64,000 nt of DNA from Labia minor (Eukaryota; Arthropoda; Insecta; Dermaptera; Spongiphoridae). A program made the position numbers and the translations under genes. The DNA lies in the NCBI GenBank assembly GCA_963082975.1, contig OY720348.1, forward strand, positions 59,433,461 to 59,497,460, read 5' to 3'. Below are positions 1 to 10,814 of this stretch, one piece after another. The notes beneath the pieces are model-generated. The model was not told where the DNA came from and ran no database searches. It was given only the letters and a program-made list of their open reading frames with translations. Each line of letters starts with the position of its first letter. The stretch's first letter is position 1.

Positions 1-64
1 TGTATTTAATATAATTTTTGTTTTGACATTAATTTCTAGAAGACCATATTTGGATGAATAGTAT

Positions 65-575
65 TTATGAAGACATCTTTTGTGTCATTTTTGTTTGACA
101 CTGTTTTAAAAGCGTTATAATTTCTTCTATTTTGTCACAATTCCATGATATTTTTACAGCTGTGGATTTATATTTTTCATTTAAATGAAAATTAAATTCA
201 TCCTTGTCATTTATAGTGAAGGGTAGGCTAAAAATAATAATTTACAAATTAACATCTGTTCACAACATAACCTTAAAATCTGGTATTTAATCAATATAAA
301 ATTCTAAAATACGGAAACATCAGTTAAATAATGAAATATTTACCTACTTGGATGAATTAAAAAATGTTTAGCTAAATGAGATTTCCGATTAAATTCCTTT
401 TTACAATAAATACATTCAAAAGGTTTTTCTCCTGTATGATTTAATAAATGTCGATCTAAAGTTGATTTTTGATTAAATTTCTTTTTGCAATAATTACATA
501 GAAACGGCTTTTCTCCAGTATGAATTAATAAATGTCTATTTAAAATTGATTTCTGATTAAAAATCTTTTTACAAT
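65..575 (-). pseudogene. C2H2 zinc-finger gene relic 1 (last exon plus truncated finger exon)
   Basis: On the minus strand, positions 344-575 encode about three C2H2 fingers with TGEKPF linkers. The exon ends at a GTAAATA donor. An intron with a TTTTTAG acceptor follows, then a last exon at 65-227 (1 nt plus 53 codons and a stop). The 5' part of the finger exon is missing: homology stops near 575 and runs into a family B fragment. Exon 1 and the N-terminal finger are absent, so this is a truncated gene. It is useful because its donor context (AGTAG/GTAAATA) differs from the intact genes, yet the same donor is kept, which supports the splice model. Confidence 0.75.
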
Positions 576-589
576 CTTTTTACATTTTT

Positions 590-707
590 ATCAACCTTAG
601 TGAAAATGACTCAGGGACCTTCAAAACTTATCGAGACATCAAAATCTCGACATCGAAAATTTTCGTGATCGCAATACTATCTCTGGCAAGATAGTAAATT
701 GAAATAT
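590..707 (-). mobile_element. Family B helentron-like fragment (native 5' end only)
   Basis: The stretch matches the native 5' terminus of family B: the phrase ending in GACTCAGGGACCTTC, the region around ATCTCGACATCG, and the terminal GCAATACTATCTC / GAGATAGTAA inverted pair. The rest of the element is missing. It is fused directly to the truncated finger exon of relic 1. Confidence 0.7.
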
Positions 708-1492
708 TTATTATTAATTCTTAAATTTCTTATACTTGTATTGTAAGGCGAGATGATGTTGCAAACGTGTTTCCCGACGGATGCACCAATTTGGAGGAGG
801 TGGGGATGTTGGCTAGTCGATCCTTATAAGGGGATGATGGAAAGGGAATTTTGAATTAAAGGCCGTTGAGCGCCAGCTAATTTTTCGAAAATAGCAAAAG
901 GAAGGAAATTAGGAAAGAATAGATGAAAAAAAGAGAGGAAATAATTAATTTATAGGAGAAGGGAAAGAAAGTGAATATCGAAATGTTTTTACAATTAAAT
1001 ATAGAAATGTATTTACAAAAGAAATATATAGACTAGGAATATAATTATATTAATTATACAATATATGTGTGCGAAACTAAACAAAAGCGTGCAATAAAAA
1101 GAAAATTTTATTCTTTTTGTATGTATATATAATACATCTGTAACGGATAACAATATTAAAAATTATTTTTCAAATATTTATTATTAATAATTTTATTTCA
1201 TTGTTTTTTTAAATTTTGATATTAAATTCTTGTGTGACTTATACTATAATTTGTTTTTTATATTTTTTAAATTTATATTTACAATAAAAAATAATCTATA
1301 AATAGAAGAGAGATATTATAACTCTAAATCTTAATAATTTAATTATTTTACTGCGATTAATTTTGTGATTTTTATTTAATTAAACTTAAATTTTAAATTT
1401 TTTTTTTTTAATTTTCAAATCTTGCTTTCAATAATATTATCAGGGCTTTTAGCTCATTTGGCCTTCTTTCAGAAATTTACATATATATATAT
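708..1492. other. AT-rich stretch without genes
   Basis: No open frame or recognisable element is visible. A slightly less AT-rich patch at 750-870 is shared with the right copy at 11500-11620. Confidence 0.6.
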
Positions 1493-1745
1493 ACAGTGGC
1501 GTCGGAAATTCAGGGTTATTGATTACAGAAAATTGTATATTGTATTGCAATATTAAGATTATCAAGTTCATTATTCACTTCATACGTTCCAGATTTTTTT
1601 ACCTGACATTACATTACATTACTAGCAAATTTTAAAAAATTGGAATTAATCGTTTAGACATCTGAATGGCACATACATATATGTATATGTTGTTGACAAA
1701 TTTAAGAAAATAGCATTTGGCTAGGCAAAAGCCATTTGGCTAAAT
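1493..1745. repeat. Dispersed module M, copy 1
   Basis: A block of about 250 bp starts with ACAGTGGCGTCGG and ends with GCCATTTGGCTAAATC. It recurs at 10459-10711 and 12245-12497, each time between zinc-finger units. Its last ~45 bp also occur alone at 46919-46965. No coding potential is evident. Confidence 0.7.
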
Positions 1746-1985
1746 CATTGTTGTTCAAATAAGTTTAAGTATTATTATAGTCTTTGTATATAATATAATT
1801 TTTGTTTTGACAGTAATTTCTAGAAGACCATATTTGGATGAATAGTATTTATCAAGACATCTTTTGTGCCATTTTAAAAATAATAATTTACAAATTAACA
1901 ACTGTTCACAACATAACCTTAAAATCTGATATTTAAACAATATAAAATTCTAAAATACGGAAACATCACTTAAATAATGAAATAT

Positions 1986-2893
1986 TTACTTACTTGGATG
2001 AATTAATAAATGTGATTTTAAATTTGATTTTAGTCTAAATTTCTTTTCACAATAATTACATTGAAAAGATTTTTCTCCTGTATGAATTAATAAATGTTTA
2101 TCTAAATGAGATTTCCGATTAAATTTCTTTTTACAATAAATACATTCAAAAGGTTTTTCTCCAGTATGAATTAATAAATGTCTATTTAAAATTGATTTCT
2201 GATTAAATTTCTTTTTACAATAATTACATTCAAATGGTTTTTCTCCAGTATGAATTAATATATGTAGTTTTAAATTTGATTTCCGATTAAATGTCTTTTT
2301 ACAATAATTACATTCAAAAGGTTTTTCTCCTGTATGAATTAATAAATGTTTATTTAAATTTGATTTCAGATTAAATTTCTTTTTACAATAATTACATTCA
2401 AAAGGTTTTTTTCCCGTTTGAATGAAATGTATATTTAAATTTGAATTCTGATTAATTATCTTTTTATCATAAGTACATTGAAAACGCCTGTCTTCAGTTT
2501 GGTTTGACACTGTTTGTTCATCATTTTTTTCGTCTAAATACTTCTCTGTATCCTTTTTGAGATTTAGATCATTTTTTAATATTGAAAATATTTTTTTATG
2601 AGAACATTTATTTAGATGTTTAGATAAAAAGTCCTCACTAATGAAATTAGTATGACAATATTCACAAGAATATAGAGGGCCTAAAAAAGAATTGTTTTCG
2701 TTATTTTAATTCATTATATTTTTATATATCTAAGTATTTGATAATTCAATTTATTCCTTAATATCACTGCAAATAATATTAAAAAAAAATGATTTTAGAG
2801 AGAAATAACATTACTTTCGATGAAAAAAACATTGAAATAAAAATTACCTATATATATAGGATATTTTTTCTCTTCTTGGGAATAAAGATCCAT
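1986..2893 (-). CDS. ZNF-1: C2H2 zinc-finger protein, two coding exons
   Basis: Exon 1 is 2848-2893 (ATG at 2893-2891, 15 codons plus 1 nt, donor AG/GTAATT). Exon 2 is 1986-2680 (acceptor CTTTTTTAG). The joined CDS is 741 nt, or 246 aa. Residues 21-41 form a C2HC finger (C21, C24, H37, C41). An acidic/lysine-rich linker follows, then a decayed finger lacking its second Cys, then five canonical C2H2 fingers starting near Cys111, 139, 167, 195 and 223 with TGEKPFEC linkers. It is probably a nuclear DNA-binding protein. Frames stay open across the junction. The conserved donor near the end of exon 2 (GTAAAT) has no partner here, because exon 3 is deleted: at 1858-1885 the sequence jumps from the exon's end to intron sequence. 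The protein therefore likely ends at TAA 1988-1986. Upstream non-coding exons are possible. Confidence 0.8.
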
Positions 2894-4422
2894 TTCTAAT
2901 GGATTAATGTTTTTTATAGAAAAAATATACTAGATAAATTATTAATATAAACGTTTTAAATAATAGTATTTGATTAATTGTAAAAGTGAGAAACAATCAA
3001 CCACAGACGCTAAAACGATTTGGCTAGCAGGTGTTGACGTATTAACCTTTTTGGCGCCATTTATCAACGGAAAGAATAACTAATTTAATATTTTTCAAAA
3101 ATACAAATATATATATATATATATATATATACAATTTTTTTTATTATAATTAGATAACTTAAAGAATAATATAATGAATAATAACTTTATTCATGGAATA
3201 AAGTCGATAAATCATTTTCCAAATTTAAATTTTTTTTTTCATTTTATAATATTTTATTGTCCCTTTAATACTTTTATAAACAAACATGAATGAAGGCAGC
3301 TTTATATTTTTCGTCTAAATAATTTTTTAAATAACATTACCTCTGTGACAGTTTTCCTTTTTATCTCAAATTTATAATCAACTATTTATTAATAATTAGG
3401 CAACCAATACTATTAAAATGAAATTTTGATACATTTTAAAATCTCGATTTTCGTGATCGCAATACTTTCTCTGTTGAGATAGTAAAAAACACAAAGATGA
3501 ATATCATTTAGAATCAATGATAAAGAAAATTTTTATAAAAATATATCATATATCCTTGAATTTATTATGATTCTATCATTAATAAAATAAAACATGAAGC
3601 ATTTTATTTAACTTTTCAATTAATTGAACAAGAAATTAAATAATCAAATTTTAAATCATTCATTCATTTCAGATACAAGTGATAATCTGAAATTTCATAT
3701 CCAATTATTTTAAGTGATTTAAAAAATAATGAATCCTTAAAATAAGTGAACATATTGTTTGTTACAACTATTACTACTACTACTAGTACTAGTAACTAAA
3801 TTTAGTAAATGCCTCCTCAAAATATTTGCCGCTTCAAAAATGAAAAATGAAAATTTTCGGGTTATTTACACGTTTAATTATGAAATTTGTGTCTATCTAT
3901 CTATCCATCTATATATATATATATATAAATAAAATATAATATAGTATTATCTAATTAATATATAATGTTATAATAATTATTATTATAAAAATTTAACTAT
4001 TTAAATATAAATTCATAGATAAGTATGAGACTGTAAAAAGCCTCGCTGGCTCTTTTGCAGTTCTTTATTTATAAAAATTATACCGATGAACATACTCGAG
4101 AGAACATTTCATTTATAAAACTCTAAAATGGTTATAGTAAATTTAGAGGTATATGAAGAAGTACTGTTTACATTTACAGCAGTATTGGTAGGCAAAACCG
4201 CAGGATGTTGGCAAAGTAAAGTTTCCGAGATAAGAAGAGGCAATAAAATATTCAATCAATATTGATTTTAAAATATTTAAGACCTAATTAAACAATCTGT
4301 TTAGTGAAAATGTTATGAAATTCGCATAAATCGAAAAAACTTTCCCAGGAAAATAGATTTACACAAGAATAGGTAACTTTACTTGTTTCTTTAATCGTTT
4401 CTAAAAATGTACATATAATAAA
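2894..4422. other. Upstream flank of ZNF-1 without genes
   Basis: AT-rich sequence with a (TA)n run at 3107-3131. A terminal piece of family B lies at about 3443-3484 (ending GAGATAGTAA). A TCTA/TA microsatellite lies at 3892-3926. The block recurs upstream of ZNF-2 (8160-9692) and ZNF-3 (13644-15169). No coding potential is seen. Confidence 0.6.
3053..3060. promoter_or_regulatory. Conserved GGCGCCAT block upstream of zinc-finger genes
   Basis: The palindrome GGCGCC followed by AT lies 160-170 bp upstream of the ZNF-1 start codon, inside a conserved block (CAGACGCTAAAACGATTTGG). It recurs at 8315-8322, 13799-13806 and 19358-19365 upstream of the other three genes. It is preserved in the last one even though the surrounding sequence has diverged. 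It could be a core promoter or a site for a GCCAT-binding factor; this is inferred from conservation only. Confidence 0.35.
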
Positions 4423-6391
4423 TAAGTTGACCTGTGGCCAGGTCCGAACCGACCGACGGTTTGAAATAAATTAATTTCCAGCTACAGACACAATTTCAAA
4501 TAATTTTAATATATCTATTAATGTAATAAAAAACAGATATGGATATAACATAAATATTTTTAATTTTATTTTATTTATAATATATAGCTGAAGTAACCGG
4601 CGTTACCCGAGGCTGTGACGTCATATAATTTTAAATTAAGAAAAACATAATGAAGATGATTTTTCCCGAGGATAAAACCAATACATTCGTGGTGATATGT
4701 AAAAAAATCTCCTTATGTGAAATTTGGTGCGAAAATAACCCTTCCCTTCTTATCGTCGATCGCTAATACTACCACTTCCGGTTTCCGGATTTGCACCAAA
4801 AGTTGATCAATTCATCCCACTGATGCATTAAGTAAATATACCAAATTTCACGCTTCGATGTATCGTCTCCAATACAGCTATGCGGCGCGGTAGCGCTGCC
4901 ATTTTAGTGCGAGTTTGTCAGTCGCTGTGGGAGGTTGTTTCTTGCCGCTCGTGTTTTTTAAATAGAAGTGTTCTTTCTCAAGCCTAAAGAGTACGAAATA
5001 TCAGTTTTTATTATATAAATATTTTTTTTTATACTTTTTTTTCATATTGAAAAACGTAGCCATGTCAAGTGATGATAATATTTCTGACTCTGAATTGAGT
5101 TCTAATTTCACATCTGAGGATGAATCTTTGGACACGATTGATGTAAGCAGTGATGACGATAGTTTAGTTGGTCATAGAAAGAAAAGATTGAGAGTGGAAA
5201 GTGAATCTTCAGAATCGTCTTCTTCTTCAGAAACGGAGGATCTAACATTCATACCCATTCCACCAACAAAAACATTTTCCAAGGCGACAGATGATTTTTT
5301 TGAAACACCTGGACCAAGACACGCTCCTCCATCGAATGCCAGTCCTATTGATTACTTCAATTTATTTTTCACAACATTACTTCTTGTGGCAAAATATTTC
5401 GCTAATCAAAATATCTTGATGTGTTCGTTCAAAGATAAGAAATCAAAGCCGCATCCAGTGATACTGATTTCCTCCAAAGCAAATTCGGACAGTGTAAGAG
5501 TTACAAAAAAGAAGGGCTCTTACGAGAATACAAAAGAAAAACCAAGTATGATTCACGACTACAATCTACATATGGGAGGGGTAGATGAATCAGACAAAAT
5601 GCTGTATGCCTACTTAGATGAGAGGAGAACTTGCAAATTCTGGAAGAAGGTGGTTTTGGAAGGATGGTGTTGAATGGCTATATTCTATACAAATCTAACA
5701 CCACAGAAAAAAAAATGTCCCGGCTGCAATTTACATCCGCTATTATTGGACAAATCGAAGAAGAATGGATGACCTTTAGAAATATGGAAAATGAAGCATC
5801 AACTTCAAGCCCAAAAGTTGCTTTGGAAAAACTACCTGGACGCAATTTACGGCAGTGTGCGGTCTGCAGTAATAGGAGGACTGGAATAAAACGTTCCAAT
5901 CTTATCTGTTGCCGTTGCAAGAAGGGGTTACATGGAATTTGCGCAGCAAAACATAAATGTTAAATTTTTTTTTTTAATTTTTATTTGGCTTTCCATTTTT
6001 TTTTATAACATACTACTTGTATATCATTTAATTGCCTTCAACAGTTGTTTCCATTAATTCTTTATCTACAAAATGTTAAAAGTTTTATGTAAATCGATGT
6101 AAAATTGGAGAAGTTATAAAGTTTTAAGTAGATATATATTTTTTATTTATTTTATACCAAAATTTCCTTTAGCGGTTTTGGAATGTATTAGCATTTTCAT
6201 AGATAGCTGCCAAACGGTTAAGCCGTTCAGGCTGTACACATCTATACGGACGGACAGACGGACGGACAGACATCATGCTAAAAATACTTTTTTCTGTTAA
6301 GAAAATGCATGATTCGTGGAGATATGTAAAAATCTCCACATGTGAAATTTGGTGTGAAAACAATACCTCCCTTACTATCGTCGGTCGGTAA
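4423..6391 (-). mobile_element. Family A helentron-like element containing piggyBac sequence, copy 1
   Basis: The left part (4423-4850) matches family A's native 3' half, beginning TAAGTTGACCTGTGGCCAGG. The right part (about 6215-6391) matches its native 5' end, ending CGTCGGTCGGTAA. Between them lies a deleted piggyBac transposase with flanks. The paralogous flank at 9693-9698 has neither A nor piggyBac and is simply a T-tract, so the whole composite behaves as one insertion. The exact A/piggyBac junctions are unclear; ACCAAA(A)TTTC occurs at both sides. Confidence 0.75.
5062..5963 (+). pseudogene. piggyBac transposase, internally deleted and frameshifted, copy 1
   Basis: The first frame (ATG 5062 to stop 5673, 203 aa) has an acidic Ser-rich N terminus and the start of the piggyBac domain (SPIDYFNLFF). 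It then jumps to the C-terminal region containing MGGVDESDKM, which holds the third catalytic Asp. About half of the usual ~600 aa, including the region of the first two catalytic Asp residues, is missing. A frameshift near 5660 moves the reading frame to one ending at 5963, which carries GRMVLNGYILYK and a Cys-rich tail (CAVC, CCRC, HGIC). It cannot encode an active transposase. Likely a non-autonomous derivative. Confidence 0.85.
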
Positions 6392-6966
6392 AAAGAAAGC
6401 GAAAATGTGTAACTAATTGAATTTTAATCTGTACATCTATAATTCGATCTCATGTATAATTCTAATTATATAATTAAAAGTGTTTACAGGAAAATTTATA
6501 TTATGGTTATCGCATTTAATATTTAGTACCTGGTTCAGCTACTTGGTACTTTTATAAAAATATTCCTTATTATCTATGAATATTTAAGATTAAGATTATT
6601 ATTTAAAATAAATAAACGACAAAATATATGAAACAATTTCAAATGATTTAATAGAAGATAAATTAAAAAAATATGAAAAAAAAAAATGAAAAAGTATGTA
6701 TTAATAAATGTTAAATAATTTTCATTTTACAATTATTTCATTCAAAAAAACTTTTTACCTGTATGAATTATTAAATGACAATTTAAACATGATTAAATTA
6801 AATTAAAACTGAGAAGACGAAGCAAGAAATTCACAGCTTGAAGAAAATAACATTTGGATAAATCTTTATTGTGCAAATAAGTTTAAGTATTATTATAGTC
6901 TTTGTATTTAATATAATTTTTGTTTTGACAGTAATTTCTAGAAGACCATATTTGCGTGAATAGTAT
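6392..6966. other. AT-rich spacer between zinc-finger units
   Basis: Also present after the empty A site at 9699-10380 and at 17483-18029. The version at 9990-10125 has about 120 bp absent here. No genes are visible; weak zinc-finger-like wording near 6735-6790 suggests an older eroded unit. Confidence 0.5.
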
Positions 6967-8159
6967 TTATGAAGACATCTTTGGTCTCATTTTTGTTTGA
7001 CACTGTTTTAAAATTTTAAGTATAATTTCTTCTATTTTGTCACAATTCCATGATATTTTTACAGCTGTGGATTTATATTTTTCATTTAAATGAAAATAAA
7101 ATTCATCCTTGTCATTTATAGTGAAGGGTAGGCTAAAAATAATAATTTACAAATTAACAACTGTTCACAACATAACCTTAAAATCTGATATTTAAACAAT
7201 ATAAAATTCTAAAATACGGAAACATCACTTAAATTATGAAATATTTACTTACTTGGATGAATTAATAAATGTCTATTTAAATTGGATTTGTGTCTAAATT
7301 TATGTTTACAATAAATACATTCAAAAGGTTTTTCTCCAGTATGAATTAATAAATGTCTATTTAAAATTGATTTCTGATTAAATTCCTTTTTACAATAATT
7401 ACATTCAAAATGTTTTTCTCCAGTATGAATTAATAAATGTCTATTTAAAGCTGATTTCCGATTAAATTCCTTTTTACAATAATTACATTCAAATGGTTTT
7501 TCTCCAGTATGAATTAATATATGTAGTTTTAAATTTGATTTCCGATTAAATGTCTTTTTACAATAATTACATTCAAATGGTTTTTCTCCTGTATGAACTA
7601 ATAAATGTTGATCCAAATGAGATTTCTGATTAAATTTCTTTTTACAATAATTACATTCAAAAGGTTTTTTTCCCGTTTGAATGAAATGTATATTTAAATT
7701 TGAATTCTGATTAATTATCTTTTTATCATAAGTACATTGAAAACGCCTGTCTTCAGTTTGTTCTTCATTTTTTTCGTCTAAATACTTCTCTGTATCCTTT
7801 TTGAGATTTAGATCATTTTTTAATATTGAAAATATTTTTTTATGAGAACATTTATTTAGATGTTTAGATAAAAAGTCCTCACTAATGAAATTAGTATGAC
7901 AATATTCACAAGAATATAGAGGGCCTAAAAAAGAATTGTTTTCGTTATTTTAATTCATTATATTTTTATATATATGTATAAGTATTTGATAATTCAATTC
8001 AAGGAATAATATCACTGCAAATAATATTAAAAAAAATGATTTTAGAGAGAATTAACATTACTTGAGAGAATTAACATTACTTTCGATGAAAAAAACATTG
8101 AAATAAAAATTACCTATATATATTGGATATTTTTTGTCTTCTTGGGAATAAAGATCCAT
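6967..8159 (-). CDS. ZNF-2: C2H2 zinc-finger protein, three coding exons
   Basis: Exon 1 is 8114-8159, exon 2 is 7249-7924 and exon 3 is 6967-7132. All boundaries are GT/AG (donors GTAATT and GTAAAT, acceptors TTTTTTAG and TATTTTTAG). They sum to 888 nt with no stop: 295 aa. Residues 21-41 form a C2HC finger. Five C2H2 fingers start near Cys106, 134, 162, 190 and 218. Residues 242-295 form a tail without fingers (LPFTINDKDEF...) rich in Lys and Glu and ending MSS. The alternative, read-through to TAA at 7247-7245, gives a protein without the tail. Exon 3 differs from relic 1 by a 3-nt in-frame change, as expected for coding sequence. I do not recognise a named orthologue. Probable nuclear DNA-binding protein. 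Confidence 0.82.
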
Positions 8160-8364
8160 TTCTAATGGATTAATGTTTTTTATATAAAATATATAATAGA
8201 TTATTAATATAAACGTTTTAAATAATAGTATTTGATTAATTGTAAAAGTGAGAAACAATCAACCACAGACGCTAAAACGATTTTGCTAGCAGGTGTTGAC
8301 GTATTAACCTTTTTGGCGCCATTTATCAACGGAAAGAATAACTAATTTACTATTTTTCAAAAAT

Positions 8365-8403
<39 letters not shown>

Positions 8404-9692
8404 TTTTTTTATTATAATTAGATAACTTAAAGAATAATATAATTAATAATAACTTTATTCATGGAATAAAGTCGATAAATCATTTTCCAAATTTAAATTT
8501 TTTTTTTATTTTATAATATTTTATTGTCCCTTTAGTACTTTTATAAACAAACATGAATGAAGGCAGCTTTATATTTTTCGTCTAAATAATTTTTTAAATA
8601 ACATTACCTCTGTGACAGTTTTCCTTTTTATCTCAAATATATAATCAACTATTTATTAATAATTAGGCAACCAATACTATTAAAATGAAATTTTGATACA
8701 TTTTAAAATCTCGATTTTCGTGATCGCAATACTTTCTCTGTTGAGATAGTAAAAAACACAAAGATGAATATCATTTAGAATCAATGATAAAGAAAATTTT
8801 TATAAAAATATATCATATATCCTTGAATTTATTATGATTCTATCATTAATAAAATAAAACATGAAGCATTTTATTTAACTTTTCAATTAATTGAACAAGA
8901 AATTAAATAATCAAATTTTAAATCATTCATTCATTTCAGATACAAGTGATAATCTGAAATTTCATATCCAATTATTTTAAGTGATTTAAAAAATAATGAA
9001 TCCTTAAAATAAGTGAACATATTGTTTGTTACAACTATTACTACTACTACTAGTACTAGTAACTAAATTTAGTAAATGCCTCCTCAAAATATTTGCCGCT
9101 TCAAAAATGAAAAATGAAAATTTTCGGGTTATTTACACGTTTAATTATGAAATTTGTGTCTATCTATCTATCTATCTATCTCTATATATATATATATATA
9201 AATAAAATATAATATAGTATTATCTAATTAATATATAATGTTATAATAATTAATATTATAAAGATTTAACTATTTAAATATAAATTCATAGATAAGTATG
9301 AGACTGTAAAAAGCCTCGCTGGCTCTTTTGCAGTTCTTTATTTATAAAAATTATACCGATGAACATACTCGAGAGAACATTTCATTTATAAAACTCTAAA
9401 ATGGTTATAGTAAATTTAGAGGTATATGAAGAAGCACTGGTTACATTTACAGCAGTATTGGTAGGCAAAACCGCAGGATGTTGGCAAAGTAAAGTTTCCG
9501 AGATAAGAAGAGCCAATAAAATATTCAATCAATATTGATTTTAAAATATTTAAGACCTAATTAAACAATCTGTTTAGTGAAAATGTTATGAAATTCGCAT
9601 AAATCGAAAAAACTTTCCCAGGAAAATAGATTTTCACAAGAATAGGTAACTTTACTTGTTTCTTTAATCGTTTCTAAAAATGTACTTATAAT
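8160..9692. other. Upstream flank of ZNF-2 without genes
   Basis: Paralogous to 2894-4422. It contains (TA)n at 8370-8399, a family B end piece near 8710-8751, and (TATC)n at 9161-9181. No coding sequence is visible. Confidence 0.6.
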
Positions 9693-9698
9693 AAAAAA
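9693..9698. other. Empty target site of family A (run of six A)
   Basis: The flanks TGTACTTATAAT and GAAAGAGAAAATG correspond to the two sides of the A composite at 4423-6391 and 15170-17482. On the element's native strand the target is a run of six T. The element begins T(n)ACCGACC and ends CAACTTA next to T, with no clear target-site duplication. Confidence 0.7.
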
Positions 9699-10403
9699 GA
9701 AAGAGAAAATGTGTAACTAATTGAATTTTAATCTGTACATCTATAATTCGATCTCATGTATAATTCTAATTATATAATTAAAAGTGTTTACAGGAAAATT
9801 TATATTATGGTTATCGCATTTAATATTTAGTACCTGGTTCAGCTAGTCGCCGCTCGGTACTTTTAAAAAAATATTCCTTATGAACTATGAATATTTAAGA
9901 TTAAGATTATTATTTAAAATAAATAAACGACAAAATATATGAAACAATTTCAAATGATTTAATAGAAGATAAATTAAAAAATAGTCATAAAACATACAGC
10001 AATAAATGTGCGTTAAAGATTTTTATATTTTTATAGAAATGAACATAAAAAATATAAAGTATATAACATTAATCAAAGAATGAATCCAAAATACTCTTTT
10101 GTGAACATTAATACGCCTTTTATTCAAAAAGTATGTATTAATAAATGTTAAATAATTTTCATTTTACAATTATTTCATTCAAAAAAACTTTTTATCTGTA
10201 TGAATTATTAAATGACAATTTAAATATGATTAAATTAAATTCAAACTGAGAAGATGAAGCCCAAAATTCACAGTTTGAAGAAAATAACATTTGGCTAAAT
10301 CATTGTTGTGCAAATAAGTTTAAGTATTATTATAGTCTTTGTATTTAATATAATTTTTGTTTTGACATTAATTTCTAGAAGACCATATTTGGATGAATAG
10401 TAT
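9699..10403. other. AT-rich spacer without genes
   Basis: Paralogous to 6392-6840, with about 120 additional bases at 9990-10125. Nothing coding is visible. Confidence 0.5.
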
Positions 10404-10431
10404 TTATGAAGACATCTTTTGTGTCATTTTT
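10404..10431 (-). pseudogene. Zinc-finger relic 2: tail end of last exon only
   Basis: The final ~28 nt of the exon-3 reading frame (…TMTQKMSS then stop) are present. The sequence then breaks into a (TA)n run and module M. This marks a deletion between two former zinc-finger units. Confidence 0.55.
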
Positions 10432-10458
10432 GATATATATATATATATATATATATAT

Positions 10459-10711
10459 ACAGTGGCGTCGGAAATTCAGGGTTATTGATTACAGAAAAAT
10501 GTATATTGTATTGCAATATTAAGATTATCAAGTTCATTATTCACTTCATACGTTCGAGATTTTTTTACCTGACATTACATTACATTACTAGCAAATTTTA
10601 AAAAATTGGAATTAATCGTTTAGACATCTGAATGGCACATACATATATGTATATGTTGTTGACAAATTTAAGAAAATAGCATTTGGCTAGGCAAAAGCCA
10701 TTTGGCTAAAT
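10459..10711. repeat. Dispersed module M, copy 2
   Basis: Same block as 1493-1745. Here it directly follows a (TA)n tract and the broken last exon of relic 2. Confidence 0.7.
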
Positions 10712-10814
10712 CTTTGTTGTGCAAATAAGTTTAAGTATTATTATAGTCTTTGTATTTAATATAATTTTTGTTTTGACATTAATTTCTAGAAGACCATATT
10801 TGGATGAATAGTAT

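Larger units (their letters stand above)
1..8160. repeat. Left copy of ~10.75-kb tandem segmental duplication
   Basis: This block matches 10751-19213 nearly base for base. The offset is 10750 at the left edge, 10747 near 5000, 11091 after the MITE in the right copy, and about 11072 at the zinc-finger exon near 7250. It contains zinc-finger relic 1, ZNF-1, an A element with piggyBac, and ZNF-2. Identity stops abruptly at the start codon of ZNF-2 (8160). Beyond that the right copy continues with a clearly older, diverged paralogous sequence, which suggests unequal crossing-over between zinc-finger units. The left boundary lies outside the window. Confidence 0.93.

Noticed and set aside
3100..3135. 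(TA)n tracts considered as replication or recombination origins
   Set aside because: Simple microsatellites of similar length are scattered throughout the window.
5678..5920. 80-aa antisense frame in the piggyBac gene (also at 16769-17011)
   Set aside because: Shadow of the Cys-rich transposase C terminus on the other strand.
6169..6363. 64-aa frame (also at 17260-17454)
   Set aside because: Lies in family A repeat sequence including the GGAC microsatellite; not gene-like.
8058..8258. 66-aa hydrophobic frame (and 13545-13742)
   Set aside because: Read-through of zinc-finger exon 1 with its promoter flank and intron; only the internal ATG and 15 codons are believable.
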